Source of the DNA: Methanobrevibacter sp.
GTDB taxonomy: Archaea; Methanobacteriota; Methanobacteria; Methanobacteriales; Methanobacteriaceae
Direction: 5' to 3'
Assembly: GCA_016291275.1 (NCBI GenBank)
Contig: JAEEWY010000002.1
Span: 1 to 27,586, forward strand
DNA: 27,586 bases
This document shows, one piece after another, positions 13,582-21,180 of this stretch (within the stretch, counting starts at the first letter, position 1; each line of letters starts with the position of its first letter). Both the position numbers and the translations under genes were made by a program. The notes below the pieces were generated by a model, which was not told where the DNA came from, did no database searches, and worked only from the letters and a program-made list of their open reading frames with translations.

Positions 13582-14517
13582 ATGCCAAATCGCGAAAAAC
13601 AAAATCAGGATGATGTGATCAATAATGAAAATAATGTCATTAAGCCTGAGATTGGAATTGAAATAGATGGAATATCCTTTAATTACAAGTTCTTTGAAAC
13701 ATTGGAATCATTGTCAAAAACATATTCCCAAAGAAAGACTGCAAAGGAATTGAAAGTGTCTCACTCCGTGCTTAACAGAAGAATCAAAAATGCGGAAGAC
13801 AAGCTTGGTGAGAAACTGGTCATTACCGTAGGTTCCGGTTCTGAATTAAGCGAAAAGGGATATGAACTCTTGGACCTTTACTACAAATACAAAAACCGAT
13901 TGGAAGATAGGGAAGAGATCATTATCGCTGGAGGGCACATCATTACAGGACTTCTCCAGGCAATCAGCTATGACTTGCCGTTTAAGACATTGATTTACAG
14001 CAGTGATGACGAAAGCGCATATGAACTTGCTAAACAGGATTTGGTTGACATTTTAGCATTAGACGACCCTTTACTCGCTTTTGAAAATGACTTGAACTTT
14101 ACAGCTATCGCTTATGACCATTTGGTCTTGATTTCCCCGAATCATGGAAAAACAATTGAAAAGATAGAAGATTTGGAAGGATTGAAATTTATTGGAGTTA
14201 AAGGAAGTGCTCAAAGGTTGGCATGGAACACATTAAGACAGGAAAACATTAATTTTACAATAGATAGAGAAGTGAAATCACAATTTGATGCATTCAAGAT
14301 TGTTAGAAACTCTGATGAATACTATACTTTCTTAAACGCAAGCTATTTCAACGGAAATGAAATCCTAAAAAATGAAACCCGCCACGTAATAAGTTTGGTT
14401 CAAATAAATGATACAAAAGATGACATTTATAATTTGATTGAATATTTACTTTTTGATGGGCAAATAAAAATAGGAGAACAAGGATTTATACCTATGAAAC
14501 CTTGGAAAACTAGATAA
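13582..14517 (+). CDS. ModE/LysR-like transcriptional regulator with ligand-binding domain
   Basis: 311 residues on the opposite strand to its neighbours. Residues 36-80 are a winged helix-turn-helix of the LysR/ModE N-terminal type (SQRKTAKELKVSHSVLNRRI, then EDKLGEKLVI and a SGSELSEKG wing). Residues 112-300 look like a periplasmic-binding-protein fold used as a sensor (IIIAGGHIITGLLQAI, then DLVDILALDDPLL and LVLISPNHG, and FIGVKGSAQRLAW). The first 30 residues are polar and probably disordered. The ligand cannot be read from sequence; molybdate, tungstate or a metabolite are all possible, and the proximity to pterin-metal enzymes is only circumstantial. ATG at 13582 follows AGAGGGATT. A perfect palindrome overlaps the promoter. 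Confidence 0.8.
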   Translation: MPNREKQNQDDVINNENNVIKPEIGIEIDGISFNYKFFETLESLSKTYSQRKTAKELKVSHSVLNRRIKNAEDKLGEKLVITVGSGSELSEKGYELLDLYYKYKNRLEDREEIIIAGGHIITGLLQAISYDLPFKTLIYSSDDESAYELAKQDLVDILALDDPLLAFENDLNFTAIAYDHLVLISPNHGKTIEKIEDLEGLKFIGVKGSAQRLAWNTLRQENINFTIDREVKSQFDAFKIVRNSDEYYTFLNASYFNGNEILKNETRHVISLVQINDTKDDIYNLIEYLLFDGQIKIGEQGFIPMKPWKTR

Positions 14518-14582
14518 CTATTAAATAAAAATAATAGAAAAAATATAGAAAATAGAATAAAAAGCTAAATAAAAAAAGAAAT

Positions 14583-14603
14583 AAGTTTCATTAGATGAAA
14601 CTT
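14583..14603 (-). terminator. Hairpin terminator between the regulator and thiC
   Basis: AAGTTTCAT-TAG-ATGAAACTT is a perfect 9-bp stem with a 3-base loop, 10 bases after the thiC stop. On the minus strand it is followed by ATTTCTTTTTTTATTT. The genes converge here, so it may serve both. Confidence 0.65.
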
Positions 14604-14612
14604 AATACCAAC

Positions 14613-15911
14613 TTATTTTATTAAATCAGAATCAGATTGGTCTAACCATTGATTTACTATTTTTACAGCACAATAGTTACCGCACATTGTACAGGTATCC
14701 TCTTCTTCAGGAGGCCTTTCATCTCTTTTTGCACGTGCAGCTTCTGGGAACATTGCACATTCGTATTGAGCTTCCCAATCTAATCTTTTTCTTGCTTCAG
14801 CCATAGCCAAGTCTTGAGAACCATCGATTTGACCGCTTGCCAAGTCACCTGCATATGCACCGATTCTAGTTGCAATTACACCTTCTTTCACATCTTCAGG
14901 AGATGGTAAAGCCAAGTGTTCTGCAGGAGTTACATAACAGATGAAGTCTGCTCCAGCTTTTGCAGAAGATGCTGCTCCAATAGCTGAAACGATGTGGTCA
15001 TAACCAGGTGCCACATCACACACAATAGGTCCTAACATATAGAAAGGAGCATTGGAACACATTTTCTTTTGAATCATTACATTGGTTGGGATTTCATTGA
15101 TAGGAATGTGACCTGGACCTTCAATCATACATTGTACACCAGCATCACGGGATCTGTCAATCAATTCTCCTAAAATAATCAATTCTTGAATTTGAGCCCT
15201 ATCGGTTGAATCAGCGATGGAACCTGCTCTCATACCATTTGCAAGGGAAAGAACCACATCATGTTCCTTTGCAATTTCCAATACATAATCAAAGTTAGAG
15301 TATAATGGATTTTCCTTTTCATTTTCTACAATCCAACCGGACATGAATGATCCTCCACGGGATACAAGTCCTGTTACACGGCCTTGCCTTTTGAGTCTGG
15401 TCAAGGTTTCAATGTTGATACTACTGTGGATTGCCATAAAGTCAATACCATCTTTGGCCTGTTTTTCGATGGTGTTGAATAAGTCATCTTCAGTCATGTA
15501 AATTACTGAACCGTCTCTTCTAATACTTTCGATAGCTGCTTGATATACAGGTACGGAACCAACTGGCAATGGAGACATGTCTAAAACTCTATTTCTAATT
15601 ACATCTAAATCTCCACCAATACTTAATTCCATTAAACAGTCTGCACCATTATCGATTGCAATTTGTGCTTTTAATACTTCTTCATCAAAATTAACGATAT
15701 CTGTTGAAGTTCCAACAGTTGCGTTGACTTTTGTTCTAAGTCCTGCACCAATACCTGATGCTTCAATATCCCTGTTTACATTAGATGGGATTACAATAGT
15801 ACCGTTTGCAACAGACCTTAATATAAAATCTTCGCTAACTCCTTCAATTTTAGCGACATGTTTCATTTCTTCTGTTAATATTCCTTTTTTTGCATCACTT
15901 ATTTGTGTCAT
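14613..15911 (-). CDS. thiC: Phosphomethylpyrimidine synthase ThiC
   Basis: 432 residues, the length of the shorter archaeal/clostridial type of ThiC. It is the radical SAM enzyme that turns aminoimidazole ribotide into the pyrimidine of thiamine. Recognisable segments include NVNRDIEASGIG near 44-55, MAIHSSI near 154, SRGGSFMSGW near 178, EGPGHIPINEIP near 263, and CDVAPGYDHI. The C-terminal cluster motif is C407-x2-C410-x3-C414, one residue shorter than the CxxCxxxxC of bacterial ThiC. The ATG at 15909-15911 has TTGGAGAT upstream. It is a single-gene unit with a terminator hairpin on one side and a dyad-bearing promoter 230-280 bases upstream on the other. Confidence 0.95.
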   Translation of the reverse strand: MTQISDAKKGILTEEMKHVAKIEGVSEDFILRSVANGTIVIPSNVNRDIEASGIGAGLRTKVNATVGTSTDIVNFDEEVLKAQIAIDNGADCLMELSIGGDLDVIRNRVLDMSPLPVGSVPVYQAAIESIRRDGSVIYMTEDDLFNTIEKQAKDGIDFMAIHSSINIETLTRLKRQGRVTGLVSRGGSFMSGWIVENEKENPLYSNFDYVLEIAKEHDVVLSLANGMRAGSIADSTDRAQIQELIILGELIDRSRDAGVQCMIEGPGHIPINEIPTNVMIQKKMCSNAPFYMLGPIVCDVAPGYDHIVSAIGAASSAKAGADFICYVTPAEHLALPSPEDVKEGVIATRIGAYAGDLASGQIDGSQDLAMAEARKRLDWEAQYECAMFPEAARAKRDERPPEEEDTCTMCGNYCAVKIVNQWLDQSDSDLIK

Positions 15912-16371
15912 TATTTATCTCCAATTTTATTTTGATAATGCTAGATTATTATAAAATCAATATTTATGAGAATCCTTTATTTTCTTTGAATCATGTTGAG
16001 GAATCGCTAAATTTAAATTCAAATATATTTTACTAAAATAAAGTTTAATTTAATTCTATTTGAGTTGATTTTATAATTTTATTTAATTATTTTATCTAAT
16101 ATAAAGATATCTATTTTATATGGTCTTTATTCGCAAAATAAAGCATTTATAAGCCTTTTTTATCAAATACCTTTGATATATATCAAATGTATTTTATTAA
16201 ATTTTAAGTGATTTTAAAAATAGGTTATGAAAATTAAAAAATTAAAAAAAGATATGCGAAAGAAAATAAATGAAATTAAAGATCGAAGATATATGAAAAA
16301 ATTGAAAAAATAAAAAATAGAATTTAATATAATAAAAAAAGAAAGATAAAAAAAGTAAAAAGAATGATAGA
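15912..16371. other. 460-bp spacer between PfkB kinase and thiC
   Basis: AT-rich. It contains the thiC promoter and dyads (16144-16187), a long unexplained leader before thiC with no recognisable TPP riboswitch core, and T-rich minus-strand runs at 16300-16371 that probably end the kinase transcript. Confidence 0.6.
16144..16187 (-). promoter_or_regulatory. Likely thiC promoter with overlapping dyads
   Basis: Minus-strand CTTATAAATG (16144-16153) is a good archaeal TATA box. Just upstream are TATCAAA (16161-16167), TTTGATA (16172-16178) and TATCAAA (16181-16187), giving two overlapping inverted repeats with 4- and 2-base spacers. A second TATA candidate is at 16114-16121. With either, the thiC leader would be about 180-210 bases. 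Confidence 0.5.
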
Positions 16372-17292
16372 TTATTTATAAAATTCAACCATTCTATTGT
16401 ATGCTTCATCAAAAGTAGGCATATTTGTTTGGCATCCTTGCTTTTCAACAACAAATGATGAAACAGATGAAGCGAATTTCGCAGCTTCCTCTAATGAAGC
16501 ACCATAAATAAGCCTGGAAACAAATCCTGCCTTATATGAGTCTCCTGCACCAGTAGGATCTACAGCTGGCCTGTAAATAGATTTGACTTCTATTTTGCCC
16601 TCATCCTTACTGTAGATAATGCTTCCTTCTGAACCGCAAGTCTTCAAGACAATCTCTGGACCAAAATCCATCAATCCATTAATGTCTACATTTAAGGACT
16701 CTTGAATTCTTTTGATTTCATGATGGTTTCCAAATAGAATATTTACATTGGAGATAACTTCCTTTAATTTTTTAGGACTGTACAATCCAAGGTCTTGACC
16801 TGGATCAAAGGAAACCAGTCTTTCCTCTTCCTTAGCAACAATTCCTGCCTTGCAATTGAAGTGAGGGTCACCTGTTGCCAAATGAACTGCCTTGAACTGC
16901 CTTATCTTTTCCCTTGGAACATCACTGTCATGGAACTCTTTGCCCGCACCCATGTAGAAGTAACTGATCTGGTCCTGATTATTGTTTGTCATGACAAATG
17001 CTGTCGGAGTGCTTTCCTCTTCTGAGATGATTAATGCTTCAGTGTCAACACCTAATTTTTGCATATTCTTGTGATAAGGGGAATCAATGAATTCACATCC
17101 TACAGCAGAGATCAAACCGGTTTTCATTCCCAAAGTTGCACCAATCATAGCGCCATTAGCTGCAGCACCGCCATTCAAGTTTTTCATTGTTTTCATAGGT
17201 GCAGAATGATTGGCCTCGGGAAACTCATCAACTGTGATGATATAATCCAATGCAGTATGTCCCACCGCTAATAAATCTTTTTTTACACTCAA
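16372..17292 (-). CDS. PfkB-family carbohydrate or nucleoside kinase
   Basis: 306 residues, a ribokinase-fold kinase. GGAAANGAMIGATLG at 41-55 is the N-terminal PfkB signature, and DPTGAGDSYKAGF at 245-257 carries the anion hole and catalytic D251. SFDPGQDL at 161-168 and GNHHEI at 188-193 fit archaeal nucleoside/sugar kinases. The substrate cannot be told from the sequence; archaeal relatives phosphorylate nucleosides, ribose or other sugars with ATP. I see no ATG near the N-terminus: the start is TTG at 17290-17292, with AAAGGG about 13 bases upstream, because the conserved KDLLAVG begins at residue 5. The gene stands alone, divergent from the coiled-coil gene across a 683-bp gap. Confidence 0.88.
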   Translation of the reverse strand: MSVKKDLLAVGHTALDYIITVDEFPEANHSAPMKTMKNLNGGAAANGAMIGATLGMKTGLISAVGCEFIDSPYHKNMQKLGVDTEALIISEEESTPTAFVMTNNNQDQISYFYMGAGKEFHDSDVPREKIRQFKAVHLATGDPHFNCKAGIVAKEEERLVSFDPGQDLGLYSPKKLKEVISNVNILFGNHHEIKRIQESLNVDINGLMDFGPEIVLKTCGSEGSIIYSKDEGKIEVKSIYRPAVDPTGAGDSYKAGFVSRLIYGASLEEAAKFASSVSSFVVEKQGCQTNMPTFDEAYNRMVEFYK

Positions 17293-17975
17293 ATAAATAC
17301 AACCCTTTTCGCTCTTGTTTTTAACTGTTTAAACCGTTTTAACTGTTAATAAAAAATCATTGAAAAAAAGCATTAAAAACTTAATCAATGACCTTTTTTA
17401 GATAAAATAAGATTAAATATGATTATTTTTAAAAAAATAATGCTAATTATAATCTTATTAATGAATTAAATAATATTTACTGATTTAAATTTAGAAAAAA
17501 TTCAATCAAAAAATATTATTGAATTGAAAAATTTTTTTCTAAAATTAGTACAATATTATTTTAGACTTCCCAATATTTAATGATTTTTATTAACATATGT
17601 TATGTAAAATTTTTCGATAGAATCGAAACAAAAAAATCATCAACATTTTAGTAATGAATATTTTATTTTTATAATAATTTTAACTTGCGATAGCATTTGA
17701 AAACTAATATTTTAATTAAAAATTTTTTTGATTCTGAAATGTATTTAACTATTTTAAAACATTTTGAGAAATTGTTTAATAAAAAAAATTTATTAATGGA
17801 AAATTACAATATAATAATTATATAGATAAATTTATTGAATTTTCTTAAATTTAATCTAGATAAAAATTAGTTTAGCTGTTTAAAAAACGCAATGGTTAAA
17901 TTGAAATGTAAACAAATAATGAAAAATAATCGATTGTCTGATGTATTAGGTAATATATTGGATAATTGATAGCGG
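17293..17975. other. 683-bp AT-rich gap between divergent genes
   Basis: No gene seen. It holds a 12-bp palindrome TAACATATGTTA (17591-17602) and, ten bases on, a hairpin TTTCGAT-AGA-ATCGAAA (17612-17628). A TATA-like GGTAATATATTGG lies at about 17949-17961 for the plus-strand gene. The kinase promoter should lie near 17310-17400 but no box stands out. Confidence 0.55.
17949..17961 (+). promoter_or_regulatory. TATA-like box for the coiled-coil gene
   Basis: GGTAATATATTGG lies 15-27 bases before the ATG at 17976. With the usual TATA-to-start distance of about 25 bases, transcription would begin at or next to the start codon, i.e. a leaderless message, which agrees with the lack of a clear ribosome binding site (GATAGCGG precedes the ATG). 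Confidence 0.4.
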
Positions 17976-18806
17976 ATGGTGGTTTTTATTTCCGAAGAAG
18001 AAATTGAAACTTTAAAAGAAAGATTAGCTAAAAAAGATGACAAACTTAAAAATCAGGCAAGCGAATTGAATCATTTAACAAATGAGGTCATTCCTGAATT
18101 GAAAAAGCAGAACAAGGAACTAAAGATAGTTAAAAAGGAACTTACTGAAGCATTGGAAGCAAGTACAAAAAAATATTTTGATCAATTGGAAATAAATGCG
18201 GATTTAAGTGAAAGCGTTGCTAAAAAAGGCGCAGGTCTTCAATTAGCTAAAGTCAGATTGGAAGAAATTGAAAAGCTAGTTGTTGAACTTGAGGCAAAAG
18301 CTAATGAGAAAGAAGCAGAAATTGCAGCTACAGAAGACTTGTCTGATGAGGAAAAATCAATAGTTGACAAACTAAACAATAAGGTCAATAAATTGAACAA
18401 AGAATTGGAAGCGAAAGACAGAGTTATTGACAATAAGGAAAAGGAAATCGTAAGAAAACAAAACCAATTAAAAGACAAAAACTCTGAAATTGCTGACTTG
18501 AAAGAGAATCTAATTCCTAAACTCAAAGCTGAAACTGCTGAAATCAATGCTAAAATGAAAGCTAGAGAAGCAGAATTTGAAGCGGAAAATGCAGGAATTG
18601 GAGGAACAATCGCTAAGTTAGAAGCGGAAATTAAAGACCTCAACGAAAAATTAGATAACAAACAGAGAGATTACAATAAGTTAAGCACTGCAATGAATGC
18701 AAAAGACAAAACTATTAACTCTCTTAAAAACAAAAACCAACAATTATCTGAACAGCTTAAAGAGCAAGACAACAAAGGATTCTTTAGCAAAATCAGAGGC
18801 AGATAA
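17976..18806 (+). CDS. Coiled-coil protein of unknown function
   Basis: 276 residues, almost all heptad-like and rich in Lys, Glu, Leu and Asn from residue 5 to about 262 (SEEEIETLKERLAKKDDKLK onward), with short breaks around residues 75-80 and 118-122 (TEDLSDEE) and a glycine break at AGIGGTIAKLEAE (about 208-220). It has no cysteine, signal peptide or membrane segment. The last residues, GFFSKIRGR, are short, hydrophobic then basic, and resemble a docking or membrane-touching tail. I do not recognise a specific family; a structural, chromosome-associated or cell-division role is conceivable but unsupported. The start is ATG at 17976, with no clear ribosome binding site and a TATA box close by, so leaderless expression is likely. 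A strong hairpin terminator follows. Confidence 0.78.
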   Translation: MVVFISEEEIETLKERLAKKDDKLKNQASELNHLTNEVIPELKKQNKELKIVKKELTEALEASTKKYFDQLEINADLSESVAKKGAGLQLAKVRLEEIEKLVVELEAKANEKEAEIAATEDLSDEEKSIVDKLNNKVNKLNKELEAKDRVIDNKEKEIVRKQNQLKDKNSEIADLKENLIPKLKAETAEINAKMKAREAEFEAENAGIGGTIAKLEAEIKDLNEKLDNKQRDYNKLSTAMNAKDKTINSLKNKNQQLSEQLKEQDNKGFFSKIRGR

Positions 18807-18815
18807 TTATAATTA

Positions 18816-18860
18816 GATTAATTAATTTTTATTAATTAATCACTTTTTCTTTTTTTTACA
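18816..18860 (+). terminator. Terminator of the coiled-coil gene
   Basis: GATTAATTAA (18816-18825) and TTAATTAATC (18832-18841) form a perfect 10-bp stem with a 6-base loop, beginning 9 bases after the stop codon. It is followed by ACTTTTTCTTTTTTTTAC, a clear T-tract. Confidence 0.7.
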
Positions 18861-19098
18861 AATTTTATACACTATGCTATTTTTAGAATAATAATTTTTT
18901 ATAGTAATTATTTTTTAAGTAATTATTTTTTTAGAAAAAATTCTATTTTTAAAAACAAAGTTTGAATATAATCAAACAAATAATTGTGGGATTATTTTGA
19001 AAAAAAATGGAAAAATTTACAAAAATAGAAAATAAAAAAATAAGAAAAATAGTTAAAAGTAGATAACTCCCAACTATTAATAAAAATTTTGGTCCAGG

Positions 19099-19119
19099 TT
19101 TTTGACCGAAGGTCAAAAA
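19099..19119 (-). terminator. Hairpin terminator of lysK
   Basis: On the minus strand TTTTTGACC-TTC-GGTCAAAAA is a perfect 9-bp stem with a 3-base loop, 7 bases after the lysK stop. It is followed by CCTGGACCAAAATTTTTATT, so the T tract comes about 12 bases later than in a classical intrinsic terminator. Confidence 0.6.
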
Positions 19120-19126
19120 AGCTGGG

Positions 19127-20713
19127 TTAAGCTTCTTGTCTTAACCTTTTAACTACAAAGTCCTTATCTAAAGAGAGTAAGAATGAAGCTGCTCTTGGTC
19201 CTTGTTTTTGACCAAGAATCATTTTGTAAATAGCTTGGAAAGCCTTTTGTGGTTTTAATCCATGGCTTTCTAAAACTTCATACATAGCATCATGCAATTC
19301 TTCAGCAGATGAGAACTCTTTTTCTTCCATTAAATCTGCAAGGTCTTTCAAGAATGCAATTTGATCATCTGGAAGAGGCAATTTTGGAATGGAATCATAT
19401 TGAACTTGGAACTTGACGAATTTAGGAGCATATTTGTCTAACCAAGCAACTACATTATCCACTCTTTCATCATATTGAGCCAATTCAAGTTCGGTTAAGT
19501 CACAGAAGTCCTTATCCTTAAAGCTTTTAGTCAATTGTGAATTCTTTTTCAAAATGCCAAAGATCTTTTCAAGGTCTTTTTCTCCAACAATTTGATAAGC
19601 ATTAACCAAGAATCTGAAAGGAGGTCTGAATGGCAATGGAGCATCTGCCTTGATTTGAGCATTTTTATAGATGCTTTTGAATTTTCTTCCTTCTTTTTCA
19701 GATGGAGCTTCTTCCTCTCCGTAGAATACCCTTTCAACTTTATCAAAGGTGTCCATAAAGTCTAACCATGGCATTTTTGGAGAGAAATCTTTGGATTTCA
19801 TTGGTTTGCTTCTGAATAAGTAATAGTTAAGACTTTCTGCAGGTCCGATTTCCAACCATTGTTCTGGAGTGAAGAAAACACCATGAGATTTACTCATTGC
19901 TTCACCATCTAATGTAATCCATTCATATGGAACTGGATATGGTGCTGGGTAATCAAAGATCTCTTCAGAGATTACACTACTTACATCGTAAGATCCACCA
20001 GCTGCTGCATGGTCTTTTCCAAATGGTTCACAAGTGGTTCCGAAGATTTTCCATCTTGCTGCCCATTCAACTCTCCAAGTAAGTTTACCGTTACCTGATT
20101 TAATGTCCATTTCACCATCGTGACCGCATTCACATCTGTATTTTACAATGTCTCCATCGAAGTCATATGCTTCAGTGGTGTTTACTCTTCCACATTTTTC
20201 ACAGATTGGGTTGTAAGGTAACCAGTGGTCTGCGAGTGGCTCTCTTCTGTATTGGTCAAAAATGGCTTTGATTTCATTGTGCTTTTCAAGGGAGATTCTG
20301 ATTGATTCAAGATAAGATCCATCCTTATACATCTCAAAACCAGATTTAGGGGTAATTTCAATACCATAAGCATCAAGAACTTTGAATAAAGGTTTTTCAA
20401 AGTGTTCTACAAAGTTTTTACAACATCCTTCAGGACATGGAATCATAGAGTATGGCATACCAAGGTATTGATCATAAGATTCAGGAAGTGGGAAAGGAAC
20501 TTTTCTAAGTGGATCGTGGTCATCTGCAATCCAGATGGTTTCAGCATCATTTCCCAATTCACGCAATGCTTTTCCAATAGCATTTGCAATGAACACGTCA
20601 CAAGAATTTCCAATATGTATAGAACCTGATATAGATGTACCACTTGCTATGACATGTTTTTCTACATCCATTTCATTTAATTCCTCAGCGATTCTTTCAA
20701 TCCAATGTTTCAT
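19127..20713 (-). CDS. lysK: Lysyl-tRNA synthetase, class I
   Basis: 528 residues. This is the archaeal class I enzyme, unrelated in fold to the class II LysRS of most bacteria and eukaryotes. HIGN at 33-36 is the HIGH-type motif and MSKS at 273-276 is the KMSKS-type loop. C171-x2-C174 and C194-x-C196 form a zinc site. WIADDHDPLRKVPF at 61-74 and HWLPYNPIC at 163-171 are class I LysRS segments; the C-terminal part (about 330-528) is the helical anticodon-binding region. ATG at 20711-20713 has ATGGTGAA upstream. It is a single gene flanked by hairpin terminators; a TATA-like box TCATATATAG lies near 20772-20781. Confidence 0.97.
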   Translation of the reverse strand: MKHWIERIAEELNEMDVEKHVIASGTSISGSIHIGNSCDVFIANAIGKALRELGNDAETIWIADDHDPLRKVPFPLPESYDQYLGMPYSMIPCPEGCCKNFVEHFEKPLFKVLDAYGIEITPKSGFEMYKDGSYLESIRISLEKHNEIKAIFDQYRREPLADHWLPYNPICEKCGRVNTTEAYDFDGDIVKYRCECGHDGEMDIKSGNGKLTWRVEWAARWKIFGTTCEPFGKDHAAAGGSYDVSSVISEEIFDYPAPYPVPYEWITLDGEAMSKSHGVFFTPEQWLEIGPAESLNYYLFRSKPMKSKDFSPKMPWLDFMDTFDKVERVFYGEEEAPSEKEGRKFKSIYKNAQIKADAPLPFRPPFRFLVNAYQIVGEKDLEKIFGILKKNSQLTKSFKDKDFCDLTELELAQYDERVDNVVAWLDKYAPKFVKFQVQYDSIPKLPLPDDQIAFLKDLADLMEEKEFSSAEELHDAMYEVLESHGLKPQKAFQAIYKMILGQKQGPRAASFLLSLDKDFVVKRLRQEA

Positions 20714-21029
20714 TGTTTCACCATAATAATTATAAAAGCTGCTTTCAATTTAATGCGTTTAATATTCCAAACTATATATGAAAGCAATAATGAAGTAATA
20801 AATTAATATAAATTCGATACTATTGATAATAAATATTCAATATAAATATCCAATGAAAATATCCTAATAATTTATTATATTATATATTTTTATTATCATC
20901 TTATAAAAAATTAATTACGAAAATTTGAAATTAATCAAAAAATCTAGATAAAAATTATATTAAAAAATAGATTTGGAAAATTTTTTAAAAATTTATAGAA
21001 ATTTTATAAAAATGCCATTAAAGGATGTA

Positions 21030-21084
21030 AATAGGATTCTAAAAAAAGAACCCTATTAAGTGGAAAAATAGAGTCAAGCTCTAT
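21030..21084 (-). terminator. Hairpins 2 and 3 after nrdD
   Basis: Hairpin 2 (21068-21084): ATAGAG-CTTGA-CTCTAT followed by TTTTCC. Hairpin 3 (21030-21057): AATAGGGTTC and GAATCCTATT pair over 10 bp with one G-U wobble around an 8-base T-rich loop, followed by TACATCC. They follow hairpin 1 within 80 bases. They could be back-up terminators, an RNA 3' structure or a small RNA. Confidence 0.55.
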
Positions 21085-21104
21085 ATAAAAATAAATTTAA
21101 AAAA

Positions 21105-21126
21105 ATAGGCAAAAAACAATGCCTAT
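21105..21126 (-). terminator. Hairpin 1 after nrdD
   Basis: Minus strand ATAGGCA-TTGTTTTT-TGCCTAT followed directly by TTTTTTAAATTTATTTT: a 7-bp stem with a run of T, the clearest intrinsic-type terminator in the window, about 55 bases after the nrdD stop. Confidence 0.7.
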
Positions 21127-21180
21127 GAAATTAATTAATAAATTATTAACTTCAAGATCAATCAATAAAGTAGATTGAAC

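Larger units (their letters stand above)
20714..21180. other. 467-bp spacer between nrdD and lysK with three tandem hairpins
   Basis: No gene seen. The nrdD-proximal part carries three consecutive stem-loops (21105-21126, 21068-21084, 21030-21057, in transcription order on the minus strand). The remainder is AT-rich and includes the probable lysK promoter. Confidence 0.65.

Noticed and set aside
15912..16130. TPP riboswitch in the thiC leader
   Set aside because: No CUGAGA and no second conserved loop on the minus strand; the leader is nearly all A and T.
16242..16454. 70-codon minus-strand frame overlapping the end of the PfkB kinase
   Set aside because: It overlaps the 3' end of a secure gene in another frame and is Phe/Leu/Tyr-rich from T runs, not a believable membrane protein.
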